Positions 31,904 to 43,672 of a stretch of 64,000 nt of DNA are shown in pieces. The number at the start of each line of letters is the position of its first letter. The stretch's first letter is position 1. Source of the stretch: Setomelanomma holmii (lineage: Eukaryota; Ascomycota; Dothideomycetes; Pleosporales; Phaeosphaeriaceae); assembly GCA_010015745.1 (NCBI GenBank), contig ML978166.1, forward strand, positions 372,001 through 436,000, written 5' to 3'. Under the pieces are notes generated by a model. It was given only the letters and a program-made list of their open reading frames with translations, ran no database searches and had not been told where the DNA came from. The translations under genes were made by a program, and so were the position numbers.

Positions 31904-33401
31904 ATGGCTGCGCCCACTCCGCCTCAACATCCAGGGTCGCCAGATTCAGGCCCTACAGACCCCACGCTTCCAAAGCTGCCCGCTGGATGGATAGCACAAT
32001 GGGACAACTCGTACGTCTCCGTCTAAGAAAGCGCGCATGTCACTTGCACAGCCCTGCCATCGCATCGCATGCCCTGCGACACGGCTAACAGTAGACAGAT
32101 CACGGAAATACTACTGTACGTGACGCCGTCGTCGCCTTCATGCGCTTCATTTTGCGACGACGTTTTGATACTAACATAATGCAAAGACGTCCAGATCAGC
32201 ACCGGCGTCTCGCAATGGGATCTGCCCACCAGCGAAGCTCCTATTGGCGGCGGCTCGAGCCACAGCACACCGGCACAAGCAGCGAACCCCTATAATAAGC
32301 CCGACGGCGTGAACGCTGGCGACGGCACAAGAGGACTCGGCGGTCATGGAGAATCGACTGATCGGGCTGGCGGACTGGGGGTATGAAACATTTGGGCAGC
32401 AACGAGGCTAGTATGGGCTAACGACAAGGATAGGGCTTCGCGATGAACGCACTTATGGGCAACAACAAGCAGAGCAGTGGCCACGGCGGTGGCTCAGGAA
32501 ATCTTGTTGGTCAGCTTGCAGGATCACTGCTTGGAGGCGGAAAGCAGAGCCAGGGCAGTAGCAGCGGTCATGGCAGTGGTGGCTCGGGCAACCTCGTCGG
32601 ACAGCTCGCAGGATCACTTCTCGGCGGCGGAAAGCAAAGTCATGGAAGCTCGTCAGGACAGCAGCACAATGGCAGCTCTGCCCAAGGCTCCTCTGGTGGC
32701 CTTGGTGGTCTGCTTGGAAGTGTAATGGGCGGCGGATCGGTGAGGAATTCCCGATGCATTACAGTGTTGAGACTGACTGTACTGACTATCGCAGCATAAC
32801 AAGCCCTCCAGCGATTACGGCTACAGCCACAACTCCTCCTCTGGCTCTGGCGGCACTTACACCGGTACCGCACCGCCCACGTCCTACCAGCCAGGTGGCC
32901 AGACTGGACAGCACGGCGGACAGCAAGGCCACAACAGCTACTCCTCACCACCTCCAGGCCAGTATGGCGCCGGCGCACCACCACACCAGAGCCCAGCTCC
33001 CTATGGCCAAGGTCAGCATGGAGGCTCACACCAACCCACCACTGGCTACGGATCGCAGGCCGGCTTCGGTGGACACAGCGGTCAGAGCCACGGTGCGCCT
33101 CCTGGTGGCTACGGCCAGCAAGCTGGATATGGTGGACCCGCTCAAGGCTACTATGGTGGCCCCGGCAACTATGACAACCACCAGCACAACCAGGTAAGTA
33201 ACCTGAGCACGTGATGTTTGAAAATATGAGACTGACTTCTTCAAGTATGGCGGCGGACACCCAGGCGGAAACCAAGGTCAATACGGTGGAGGCCAACACG
33301 GCCAGCAATATCCACCGCCACCTCAGCAAGGCGGCTACGGCGGACCGCCAGGTGGAGGGTACGGCGCGCCCGGTGGTGTGCCGCCTCCATCGTGGCACTG
33401 A
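31904..33401 (+). CDS. WW-domain protein with Gly/Gln/Pro-rich tail
   Basis: Six exons give 392 aa: 31904-32010, 32099-32115, 32187-32380, 32434-32739, 32795-33193 and 33246-33401. Exon 2 is only 17 nt, and it is needed to complete the WW domain: LPAGWIAQWDNS, then SRKYYYVQ, then TGVSQWDLP, residues about 26-56. WW domains bind proline-rich peptides. The middle has two copies of a GNLVGQLAGSLLGGGKQS module, resembling a glycine-zipper membrane-active segment. The tail is rich in Gly, Tyr, Gln, His and Pro (YGGPGNY, PPPPQQGGYGGPPGGGYG), like annexin-, calcium-binding- or stress-protein disordered tails. All splice phases agree. Function unknown; condensate or membrane association is plausible. 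Confidence 0.82.
32490..32667 (+). repeat. two-copy in-gene tandem repeat (glycine-zipper module)
   Basis: Two near-identical coding units encode SGNLVGQLAGSLLGGGKQS followed by a GSSSG linker. They lie about 90 nt apart within exon 4 of the WW-domain gene. Confidence 0.8.
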
Positions 33402-33770
33402 GCGCACACTTCAGGACCGACCTCGGTGTCTCTAGCATATAGAGTACAGGTCCAACGACGTTCGTGGAAAAGAATGCTTTTAACGATCAAGCATTGTGAC
33501 GGAGTCTTTCGATATGAATCTTTACATCTGCAAGCGGAGGCAACCTGTGGGCCTGTATGGCTGAGGTAGATCGATTATGCGGTCGCTGCATATTTGTAGA
33601 TCAACGATCTTGGAATCCGAATCTCAACCTCAGACCTAATGCTGGCTCGGCGTTTTGGCTAACAAGTTTTTTTCACAGTCGGCGTTATCTCCACCGTCAC
33701 CCAAAGTGCTCGACACCGCTTCGATTGCGCTTTACGATCGAATCATCGTACTCGCCGCGTACTTATTCAC
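33402..33770. other. intergenic (convergent 3' ends)
   Basis: Between the convergent WW-domain and conserved-unknown genes. No coding or RNA signal was seen. Confidence 0.5.
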
Positions 33771-36279
33771 TCAGATATCACGCCGCCAGGTTCTTTCATA
33801 GGATGCCAGAACGAGCTTTTCCCCGCCTTCAGTGTCAGCCATCCACTGCGGCCCCTTCCGGCCCATAACATCCGACGAGCCTAGGCTCCATTTCCCATAC
33901 ATTGGCTTGAAGTCACTCTCGAAGTCCTCCGCATCTTCACCGAATATGTCGCCATCGAGTTGTATGAATCTTTCTTGCCCAGTCTCTGGATCAATATAGG
34001 AGTTCCCATTCATGACCTCGATACTCGCGTAAGGGAGCCTACCCTCGGCCTCAAACTCTTCTTCGTCCATGAACATGCCTTCTTCTTTCATCATCCGGCC
34101 TTCTCTTCTTCGGAATGTTTGCACGATTCCGGCAGCAAGGCCGTGGAATATGTCAATGCCGAGCATGACCTGGACTCTCTGTCTCAGCCACTCCTCACGG
34201 CTCAGTCTTTGCGGACGTCCTAAGCCATCCGCGTCTTTCCAATACGCATTCTGTGGTTGCTGCAAATGGAAGTGTAGAATTGAGATGGAATCCGATGCAT
34301 GTCGCCACATGTGATCGGCGAGATGGCAATTGTCGCCTAAGCAGTCCCAGAGCAAGAGTCGATTGCAATAGTTGAGAGTGAACGCGCCGTCGGGGGTGGG
34401 TGCGTAGTTTGTCTCAGCTTCGAGCGTGTCGATGATGTCGAGCTCTTGGTGAAAGCTGCGGAAATAGGCGTCGAAACTCGACGTAACAAATGATTTCTCG
34501 CTGAGAGCGGGGAAGCGAGCGGTGAAGCTAAGCAAATAATTCGGAATCGCTGATGAGTCGCTTGTCGTGTTGCCATGGACAGGGAATACAGTACTGAAAT
34601 CTTGGAGCAGGTTGTCGCAGAATGCCTGGCAGTTGTTGGATGTCATGTTCCACTCTAGCGGAAAGCGACGATTAGGTATGTGTCGAAGTAGAAGGTGTAG
34701 ATAGTGGCGCACACTGACTTCAATAGTGGCTTGCAAAAGTGCCACAATGTCGTCAGCAGCCTGCAACAGGGCTTGGGCTTGCGCCTTTCTCTGCTCTAGC
34801 ATGGCCATCGGGAGTTGCGACTTGTAGGCTGTTGCGGCTTGTACCACTCGATTGATGACCGACTCCTCAGTCGTTTTCCAGCTGTGTTTATGCATCGAGA
34901 ACAAGCCCCCCATAACCTGGACCACGGAAGCGTTTAGTTTTCGGCTGCGAAGTTCAGGGTGCTCCATGCTATACAATTCGCGTTTCTTGTCACTTGAAAT
35001 GACGAGTATCTCGTTGATCGTGCCACGCACGCCTTGAAAAAGGCTCGGGATGTTCGAATATGTAGCGCCCAAGTTTGGAGGCTCTCTCGGCGATATAACG
35101 ACTCCGTGTTTTGTCCTTTATACGCATCGTAACTCAGTACCGACCAACAGGGAGACTTTGGCTAACACTCACCGCGCGACACCGTTCTCAATCAACAACG
35201 GGCCAAACATGACAGCGGCATGAACATTACCCATCGGAAAGTGCTTCTCTCGCATGCGATTTGAAAGCAGCTTGAATCCTATCACCAAAGCGTGGTTCAT
35301 ACTTTCCATCCTCTTTGCCCAGCTTCTTTATCTGGGCCTTGTCTTCGAGGCCATTGACGCTCTCAACGCATGCTCTTCTCTTCGCTTGCATGGCAAGATA
35401 CTGACACGTTCTGACATGACCCTCGAGGGTCAATCCGCTCTTCTGACGCTCTTCGAACCACGCGTCAATATCTTTGCCTTTGATTCCCTCGAGGACCAGC
35501 GATACGTGCAGAGGATTATCCACTTCAGGGCATGTGCAAAGTTCCCTGGCCACACTTTCTGAGATGTCGCTCTGTAATCTCTTCCGTCTTAGATGCGCTT
35601 GCTCGTGTGTCGTAGTCCGGAAGCATGTCGCACAAACTGCAAAATCTTCACCCGTCTCGTCAAAATCCACATGCCGACAACCGAGCGTACATTCATAGTA
35701 CGGCGCTCGGAAGACTTTGCCGCAGTCATTGCACGTCAGAAATAGGAACTGCACATCCATTCGTCCCTTTTTGAGATGCACGACTTGGTTCTTGAGAACA
35801 CCTAGCTGCGGATCCCCGCATTGAGATGGAAACTGTGGAATTCGGTACTCCACCATTTTGGAAATGTCGAGAAAGCCTGCGCTGCTGAGCATGGCTCGCG
35901 CCAGACGGTGTTCGAGCGGCTTGTTCTGATGCGCCCGCGCTCCACCACTATTATCAACTCCAAATAACGCTTCTTTTGCCACGTCTACTTCGAAGTCGTC
36001 GGACTCGGGAAGCTCTGTGAAGTGCCACCAATCTCTCAAATATGGAACGATTCGTATCGAAAGTCATTGGCTGTCGTTGAGATATGCTGGATCTTCTTCA
36101 CTGAGCTCCGGAATATTGTCCTTGATGGAGAGAATGGAGTGGAGAGCGTATATCATGGTTACTAGTTCGAGACGCAAGCTGCGCCAGTATACGGACACTG
36201 CATTGTCTAGAAGAAGCGACGATGATAGGCCGAGTAGGGTGAACTTCTGCTGATATTTCTCTGCTTTGCCATGCTCCAT
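33771..36279 (-). CDS. conserved hypothetical protein, Cys/His-rich centre
   Basis: Best single-gene model on the minus strand: 36279-36102, 36032-35231 and 35115-33771 (774 aa). The 69-nt intron (GTGAAG to GAGAG) removes a TGA at 36064-36066 and restores frame into WWHFTELPESDD. The 115-nt intron starts at GTAATG and ends ATAAAG. The middle has a Cys/His-rich segment (LTCNDCGKVFRAPYYECTLGCRH, then CATCFRTTTHEQAH) that may bind zinc. The C-terminal 430 residues are helical with no recognised domain. Alternatively the middle frame ends at TAA 35227-35229 and a second gene starts at ATG 35234 (MGNVHAAVMFGPLL) using donor GTGAGT at 35172 and the same acceptor. I prefer one gene because phases match. 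Function unknown. Confidence 0.65.
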
Positions 36280-36737
36280 GATTGACCGCTCGCTGCGGTG
36301 TTTCGCGCCTGAAGCAAAAGTGGGCTCAGAACTTGAGAGAAACTTCTTGATGATACGGCCTCTCGGTAGGATGATAGCGATTATAGACTGAAACTTGGTA
36401 TATCTTGAGGGAGAGAACTCTGGCGACTAGGCGCGATCAATGCAGATGAGAAAGCGTAAGTCGACACCCTGACCCACCATGTGAGATGCCTAGCTATAAA
36501 AAATAAGAGACGATGAATCTAAGGGCTGAAGTGAGGTGGGGTGGCCACACACGTGTTGACGCATCGAGAACCCCTCGTGTGGCTTGCATCAGCTTGCAAC
36601 ATCCTAGCAATCGCGACCATGTTCAGCCCAGCCTGATGCAAACCTGAAAATCCACAACTTCGTCCCAATTTCTGCAGACTGCATCAATCTAGCAGACCTC
36701 TGGACCCTACCGAAATGTCGTCAAAGAAGCTCTTCAA
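36280..36737. other. divergent promoter region
   Basis: Between the conserved-unknown gene (leftwards) and the lipase gene (rightwards). No coding signal. Confidence 0.5.
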
Positions 36738-38196
36738 ATGACTCAAACGCCTTTTTCGCACGTCCCCAGCCTCGCGCCAAACAACCACTACTGGTATAAG
36801 TACGTCAGCTACAGCAGTTGAGACCTCTGGAACTGACGAGACGCGACAAAATTGGGCACCTGCTTCGAGGAATGTGGTTGAGATGGTGAAAGGATGGGAC
36901 GCGGTTCTGTCTGCGGTTGATCCTGGTCGGTGTCTCATTGAATCTGGCATCTGCGCAAGTGTTGTTTTTGGCACTCGCAAAGACTGACGATTCAAACAGA
37001 TTCCGATGATCTCCGTGACGAGACAATCTTAGAGAGCTTCCAGGAGATACAGGCTAGACTTCCGCATTGTAAACTCGACGTAGTGGAGAGCTATGCTCCG
37101 TTCGAGCCGTAAGATACATCCTACCGTACCGCATGAGAGGCGTCCCAGGCTGACCGGACACCTAATGATCACTTCACGAAGACTATGATCTTCCTCTCTG
37201 CATATGCTTTGAAGTCTGCATACGGCACGGACATATTATCGCAAGCTCCGTACTTGCAACAGCACTCTTTGAGCTTGAATTTGACACAGACTCTCAAGCC
37301 CACATTTGACGGCACTGTCAAGCAGCTTGAACTCCGCATCCTCTCGTCGGCCACAAACGAAGACGAGAAAACTGTCTTCGCTGCAATCAGAGGCTCAGCG
37401 CCCATGGTTGATTGGCTGATCAACTTCAATGGTGAGGACGTGGACGCTCCGTTCCCGGTAAGGCTCCACGTCAGCTACTTCAGCGTCTATGGATACCCAA
37501 CATAATTGCTGATTTCTAGCGCGGAAGTCCAGTGATCCGGGTGACGCTCATAACACTATTCGCGCACACAGAGGCTTTCTCGGTGTCGCCGAAAAAATGG
37601 AACCTCTTTTGACGCGGGCGATCCGAGATATGCTAAGCGGAGGCGAAAATCTGGTGATCACAGGTCATTCTGCGGGCGGCGGCGTAGCCGCACTCCTCTT
37701 CCTGCACTGCATGGCGCGCAAAACTTTTGGCGGTCAGTCAAGCTAGTCCGCCGCAAGCTTACTTTGGCAAGAAGCATGCTGAAGATAGAAAGACACGAAG
37801 ATCTCATGCGTTACATTCGCAGCTCCGCCTGTCGTGTCTCGCAACCTCAATCCTGGCACTCTACCTCCCGATTCGACATTCCTCTTTATCATCAACGAGA
37901 ACGATCCTGTGCCTCGCGCAGACAGGTCATACATCATGTCCTTTGCTGATCTTTATGCCGCATATAAGGCCGACGCCGCTGCGCTGAACGAATGGAGGCC
38001 GCCGGTGCCGAGGTTACATGTCCCTGGGGACAGCAAGATTGTAATCTTGAGACCGAGGCAACAGTGCGAAGAGATGCGCGTGAATGCACATGGGATTGAG
38101 ATCGACGAATTTGAGAAGACGGTGGCGCTGGACGCCGAGGCGCACAAGATGGCATGGTACTTGGATGGACTGAGAGTGTGGGATGAAAATCGATGA
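36738..38196 (+). CDS. class 3 (alpha/beta) lipase
   Basis: Hydrolyses ester bonds of lipids. Six exons fit with all phases consistent (371 aa): 36738-36799, 36870-36925, 37000-37079, 37149-37457, 37528-37732 and 37793-38196. The nucleophile elbow GHSAGGG is at about residues 215-221. It is preceded by AHRGFLGVAEKM and followed by ISCVTFAAPPVVS and a NENDPVPR segment holding the likely catalytic Asp, the usual order in lipase_3 proteins. The catalytic His is probably in the C-terminal part. No signal peptide, so it is probably intracellular. The ATG at 36738 was chosen because the frame from ATG 36715 meets TGA at 36739. The short first exon, spliced at GTACGT, reads into the lipase smoothly. 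The donor GTAGTG at 37080 is weak, so that junction is least certain. Confidence 0.75.
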
Positions 38197-38622
38197 TGTG
38201 TCGTTGAGTATAGTATAGTTTAACACGACCGTAATTCGTCGCTTGGCACTTCGCTCAAGGTTCTTCCAGTGGTGTGCCCAGAGTTTGCAAAGAGAGCGAA
38301 GTTGTGGGCTTGAATGGCCAGCCTCTAGGACGAGTAGATCATACGCGGGTTCGTAAAACCACTGTTTTCTTGGAGCTGTTTGATCTCCTTCTTGCATGTT
38401 CTGCATTGGTTATATGCACCCGCCGAGACGCGGCCTCGTGGGCATTCTTGACACTCGGGGTATCGTTGCGGTGCAGGCTTATGAGAGCTGCTCCTAGCGT
38501 CTTTCGAACACAGACCTCGATCGACCATATGTGGCCGACTGTCATGTCGTCGCGCGTGTCGCATTGGTCATGTCATCGACCGTTCGTGTCTCCATATAGC
38601 AATCAATCACTTCGTCCAGTCT
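38197..38622. other. intergenic (convergent 3' ends)
   Basis: Between the lipase and the Pop8-like gene, which converge. Frames such as 38274-38837 (+) overlap the real gene and show no motif. Confidence 0.5.
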
Positions 38623-39195
38623 TCATCCAAATAATTCCGCCGTCTTCCCACCACAAACCCCCAATACCGTCCCCGCTTCCCCAACAACCCTCCACGCAAC
38701 CCTCAACCTGCCCTCCCCTCCAACACCAGGTATCTGCTCCCCGTCACACGCCCCAATCCACGTACTCAACCCGGCTCGCACAGCTCTTGCATCTTGCCTC
38801 GGCACACGGATCCACACATCTTGTCCGCACGTCTTGAGGATGTCGATGGGTATTGCGGCGCCTGTGGTGCCGAGGTAGTCTCGCAGAGCTTGTGTGAGGA
38901 GGGGTGAGATGGTTATGGGGTCGATGTCGGCGGACGAGGATTGGGAGGGAGATGTGGGTGTTTGGGAGGTTGTGGTTGCGAGGGAGGAGGGCGTGATGAG
39001 GGTGAGGTGGAAGTAGGACCAGGTTGGGCGGCGGAAGGTGGATTGGTGGAGGATGTGAGGTTTTGTGTCAGGGTTACGTTTGCGTTTGCTTTTTTTGGAG
39101 GTTGGTTGGGGTGGTGAGGGCATTGCGATATCTGCGTGCGCGTCGGTGGGTGGAGACGGAGTGCTGGTTGGTTTGAGCGGTGGCATTGGTGCCAT
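38623..39195 (-). CDS. RNase P/MRP subunit Pop8-like protein
   Basis: Single exon of 190 aa. Residues about 45-190 resemble the Pop8 domain of the RNase P and RNase MRP ribonucleoproteins, which mature tRNA and rRNA. Features are KPHILHQSTFRRPTWSYFHL, a disordered Ser/Thr insert, then a compact alpha/beta half with LLTQALRDYLGTTGAAIPID, ILKTCGQDVWIRVPR and ARAVRAGLSTWIG. The N-terminus is Pro-rich with a basic patch (KKSKRKRNPD), fitting a nuclear protein. ATG 39195 was taken as start; an upstream in-frame ATG gives six more residues (MICAIT). The pattern supports the family, but I recognise it only from the domain, so the symbol is left open. Confidence 0.7.
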   Translation of the reverse strand: MAPMPPLKPTSTPSPPTDAHADIAMPSPPQPTSKKSKRKRNPDTKPHILHQSTFRRPTWSYFHLTLITPSSLATTTSQTPTSPSQSSSADIDPITISPLLTQALRDYLGTTGAAIPIDILKTCGQDVWIRVPRQDARAVRAGLSTWIGACDGEQIPGVGGEGRLRVAWRVVGEAGTVLGVCGGKTAELFG

Positions 39196-39803
39196 TGTGA
39201 TCGCGCAGATCAATGATATGTGGGAGGTAGCTGCGTGTGAATGCTTTCAGCCGGTGTCGAACAAGATGCAAAAGTCGAAGCTGTCGAGAGTCGTGAGGTG
39301 ATGCGAAGTTTTGGCGGGGTTAAGTAGCGCGGTAATTTAATTCCGTGTGCAAGGGAAGCACAGCAACGTCATATGTGCACAATGAGAACAATTATGCAGA
39401 GCTTGAAACTTTGGATACTTGGGTCTGCAAACTAACTTGCATTCCCATTGACCTAAAACCAGTCAGACTCAGCAACGGCTACCAGAAGGCCCTAAATTCC
39501 TTCGAGAAGAATATCCCCACTGGAAGACAGCCAAAGAAACGCTCAATGGCAACAGCAGACGCCACTAAGGTGGCCCAGTGCCAGTGAGAATGGAACTATG
39601 AAACCGCTGGGGTATCTTGATGCTAGAGTGACGATGACGACCAAACGCCAATGACTATTGTAAGAAAATGAGGCACGTATGTAAGGAAAATGCGGTTCGT
39701 ATGTGCGCCGGTGGCTGCCAAAGACCCCTGGTATAACAGAACCTGAAGATGTACAGTGCTGGGTGAGGTTCCGAGTCAATGCTTTGTGCCACCCTCAATT
39801 GCT
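39196..39803. other. intergenic, no gene seen
   Basis: 5' side of the Pop8-like gene and 3' side of the coiled-coil gene. An 80-codon frame at 39345-39587 (+) has no recognised motif. Confidence 0.5.
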
Positions 39804-42800
39804 TCATTCCGGGAAAAGTGAACTCGGTTCGGCGAAGAGCGTGCTCCAATTGATCTTGAGTGGTCCTTTCGGTAGATTCTGGTTGAGCGAGTCTGCGACG
39901 AATTGAAGCTCTGAAATGGCCATGAGCATCTTCCCAAGGAGAGGTAGGAATTCGCGGTTGGGTTCGATAAAGTCATTGTTGATGCTATTGATGTCCTGAC
40001 GCAGATCGCCAGCCGTAGTCTGGATGATGTGGGAGCGTTCAGATAGCTCGGTAGTGACCTTGTTACATGATTCAAGCGAACTCTTAATCTGCCTGATCTC
40101 TTTCACGCGCCTCTCATGTTCGGTGCCGGCAGATGATCTCAACTCGTTCGCTGCATCAACGCGAGCTTGACGCTCATCTATGAGGCTCTGCTCGACATGT
40201 GATTCGAGTTCCTCCAGACGTTGTTCGACATCGCGGATGGCTTGTGCTTTTACGAAAGGAGAAGTTATCGAGTTGAGGTTGTGTAGTGATTGTTGCAAGC
40301 CAGTCACTGCACTCTGGAGGGTTCCAAATTGTTTTGCTTGCTCATCCATTTTCGCCACAGCATCATCCGAGCTCTTGCAGGCTTCATCGACTCTGCTCCA
40401 GGCCTGTGGTAACCGGTTGAGCTCAGCTGCTGACTGCACCAAGACTTCGAGCTGAGGAGCATTCGTCAACAACGTTGCAAGATTCTGAGACTGCCCTTGT
40501 ATCCAGGCGACCTGCGCAGAGAGCACCTGCAGTTTCTGCACGTCCTGCTGAAGCAAGGAGAATTGCGGAAGGAGGTTGACCGGATTGCTCGGATAGTTCT
40601 GCATGAACCATTGGGTCATCCTGCCGTGTAGGTCATCAGTACTGATGTTGTTGTACTGATCCTGGAGGTTTCGAAAGCTGAGACGAAAGTTATCCATCTG
40701 TTGGTCGGTCGTGACTAAATCTGCTTTCTGTGCCATCTCATGCTTGATACTGCGGATAGCCTGATCGCGCAAGTTCTGCTCGCTACTCAGAAGCTGAGCA
40801 ACTTCTTGCCGCAGAACTTCTGCCATTTTCGCCACTTCTGGCACATTGGCTGGCTTCAATTGCCGTGGTGTACGCGAAGGTCGCTGCTCAAGATCCTGTA
40901 CTTGCTCATTAAGTCTTTCTAGGGATCGATCGAGTTGTCCAATGCGCTGCTCAACCGCCTGTTTAAAAGGATCAAACTTGCGTGTGAAGAGTGCTGGCAC
41001 ATCATCCTGGACCGTGTCAATTCTAAGTTGTTCGTTGTGTACCGTCTTTTCGACTGTTTCGAGATCTTGATTCAGGTTCTCGAGTGTCTCATAGATCGCC
41101 TTGATCTGGGACGCGAAGGCAGCTATGTTGTGGCTGGAAGTCGGGTCGGGTGCCGATTCGGACACCTGAAGCGGTGCTCCGCGCGAATGCGTGCCATTAT
41201 CCGGAATTTTCCCCTGGAGCTCTGGGAGAACCTGAACCTGGCCCTGTAAAGTCTTGATGTCCGTTATGATTTGATCGAGGCTCGGTATCTGACTCTGGAG
41301 AGCTTCAACAGTCTGCTTGATCCCGGCAACCGTAGTTTCGGCCTGTTGAGACTTCTCATCAACAAGGTCGATACGCTCCTCGATACGAGTCATGCGCTGT
41401 GCACCCAGCAGGTGTGTCTTGTCTAACGATTGACCAAGCTCTTTCATGTCCTTGTCGGTCTTCTTCTCAAACTTGGCCACCCGTGCCGCAAGTGCCTTCA
41501 TCTCTTTTGATGTTCCATCTTGTCCCATTGTCAGTCTTTTATGCTCATTGGCCAATTTACTCTGCTCACTCTGAAGATTTCTGATCTGTCCACACAGTGT
41601 GGTCAGCCTACTCACTTGGGTTGTGAGGCTTTGGTCTTGGCCATTGAGCTCCTCGTCACTTCCAAGGCATCGGTCGAGCTTTGCTTGTATCTTCTTTGTC
41701 CAGTCGTAGGTGTCTCGTTCGTCCTGCGCAAGTCCATGGACCTTTGATTCAAGTTTAAGAAGTTGACTCAGATCTTTGTCCAAAGAGCCGACATCCGATG
41801 TCAAGGTTCCAATCGACCTCTGCTGCTCTTCAAGCTTCTCGTTCAGCCGACTCTCCATTGCCTTTGTTTCGACTGGTGTAGTCGGCGTGCCTTCCGCAAA
41901 TTTCGTAGCTATCACTTGAAGAATTTGTGTCTTGAACTTTTCTTGAGTGCTAGCTTGCAAGGCAGACTGGCTTTCTTTCCAAGCTTTGAATTGATCGATA
42001 TCCGCCTTCACTTTGATAGCTTCTCCTGTTCCTGTAGGGTTTGTCCTCATGCTGGCCTCAAGCGCTTTAATTTTATCAGGTAGAGACACGAGCTTCTCTA
42101 GTTCTGTAAACCTGCTCAAGATAGTCTGGCCTTTGTCAAATTCTGCTGTGGGCTGGCCTAGGCGCGTCGTGATACTCTTCAATTGGTCGGGCAAGCTCTC
42201 GAGGGCTTTGAGCCTAGTAGACAAATCCTCACGCTCTCTCTTTAATTGCGTGATCTCGATCTGTTGGGCTTTGATCTGCGCAGATAATAGAGAGCTATCG
42301 GTAGGCAACGCAGCTGGTGCATTGCTTTTGGCTTCGTTGGCTATTGCTAACTTTCTGAGCTGCAGGTTCCTTAATGCCGCCATGGTCATAGGTAAGTCGC
42401 TACTCTGAATTTGCTGCTGAGCTGTCATCGTTTGATCAGCGGTTGATGGCGCCGCCCGTGGTAGCATTGAAGGCGCAGGAGGAGCTCCATGCACTGGTGT
42501 TGATCCTCCACTACCAACGCTGCCGCCCGGTGACATTATATGTAATGGACTGTGTCCTGCACTTGGCCTACGTGCAAGCTGGTCGTCGCGAGCACGTGCG
42601 ACGCCATTCGGCATACTTCGCTCTGCAGCGTCTGAGTTGGTACCAGATCTGTGTGGGTTAGGCTTCTGTGCGCGATTTGGCTGTCGTGGCCCTGTAGGAA
42701 CATTGTCTGGTAAAGCAGCCCCAGACCCCTTCCTTGAAGGTGGCGGGCTGGCTAGACTTTGACGTTCGGCGTTGGCGTACTAGAGCATATCAACGTATGT

Positions 42801-42927
42801 TCTCCTGGTACTCGAAGTAACAGCATACCCTATCTTGCATGGAATACGAGCGCTGGGGCGGCCGAATCCGCTTGTCTGGTGGACTATTCCCTCGAGAGCC
42901 AGGCTCCGCAGGTCTTTTGCGGTTCAT
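39804..42927 (-). CDS. large coiled-coil protein, unknown function
   Basis: Exons 42927-42829 and 42779-39804 join in phase 0 across a 49-nt intron (GTATGC to CTCTAG), giving 1,024 aa. The N-terminus is disordered with basic clusters (MNRKRPAEPG, PPDKRIRPPQRS) that could direct nuclear import. A Pro/Ser/Ala-rich stretch comes next. From about residue 180 to the end there is almost uninterrupted heptad-type sequence rich in Leu, Gln, Glu and Lys (LKREREDLSTRLKALESLPD and similar). This predicts long coiled coils with short breaks, as in tethering, kinetochore or nuclear-pore-associated scaffolds. I do not recognise the family. ATG 42927 is the first in-frame start with a reasonable context. 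Confidence 0.82.
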
Positions 42928-43672
42928 CGCCTCAGACCGCACAGGTGAATGTGCACTTGGACGTCGAGTAAGAGACAGGCTGGTTCACAAAATGTCAGTA
43001 ACTTTGAAAGACAGCAGCGTGGCGGGCAGTAGTTTGCGGCCATAACCCTCGTCTAAGGCTGTCGGGGTGCAGTTTACATCGACACTACGGGGTGTGGTAG
43101 TGTGCTAGTAACACTATGCGCCAGGCTAATAGGGCTGTGCGGTATGCGTGGTACCCTGGCCGCAGAGTCGCGTAGATGGTTACACTACGACGTACCTGTT
43201 TGTATTGGGAGACGCGCGGGAGCCGCTGCCACCCCTTGCGTCGTTGGTGGAAGAGAGTCGCGGAAGAGGAGGGCGATGTGGGCCAGACATTTCGACGCGC
43301 CCGCAGGCGAATCGAAAGCTGGAGGAAGTCGCTACCGTCGCGCCAATACTCAGATTGGAGCGCAGAAGTAGCGACTGGCACCAGTTGCATGTGTAACAGA
43401 AAGAGAAGCGTCTAGACCCAGAAATTCAGCGGGTTTATATAGACAGGAGAGTCACGCTTCTTATCGATTAGATAGCAGCCTAGCTAGACTCCCTTTGTGT
43501 TAGCGAGTGAAGGTACAAAGGTAATTCGTCAAACACCAGGCGCGTCGCGCTGAGGGCGCAAGGAAAAGTGGGCCCGTGCCTGGAGCTGGAGCTTTGCATT
43601 GCGAGAAATCGCTGACCGCAAACACCGCGACATTGCGCCCAATCACACCCACCACATACACTACACCTCATC
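42928..43672. other. divergent promoter region, no gene seen
   Basis: Between the coiled-coil gene (leftwards) and RVB2 (rightwards). Overlapping opposing frames at 43085-43415 show no domains. Confidence 0.5.

Noticed and set aside
32640..33407. 255-codon minus-strand frame across the WW-domain gene
   Set aside because: It is the antisense shadow of the Gly/Gln/Pro-rich exons, whose spliced plus-strand frame is fully consistent.
36064..36066. In-frame TGA taken at first as a nonsense mutation or readthrough site in the conserved-unknown gene
   Set aside because: A 69-nt GT-AG intron (36033-36101) covers it and keeps the frame, so no special mechanism is needed.
36739..36741. TGA at codon 9 taken at first as lipase inactivation
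   Set aside because: A start at 36738 with a strong GTACGT donor gives an intact multi-exon lipase.
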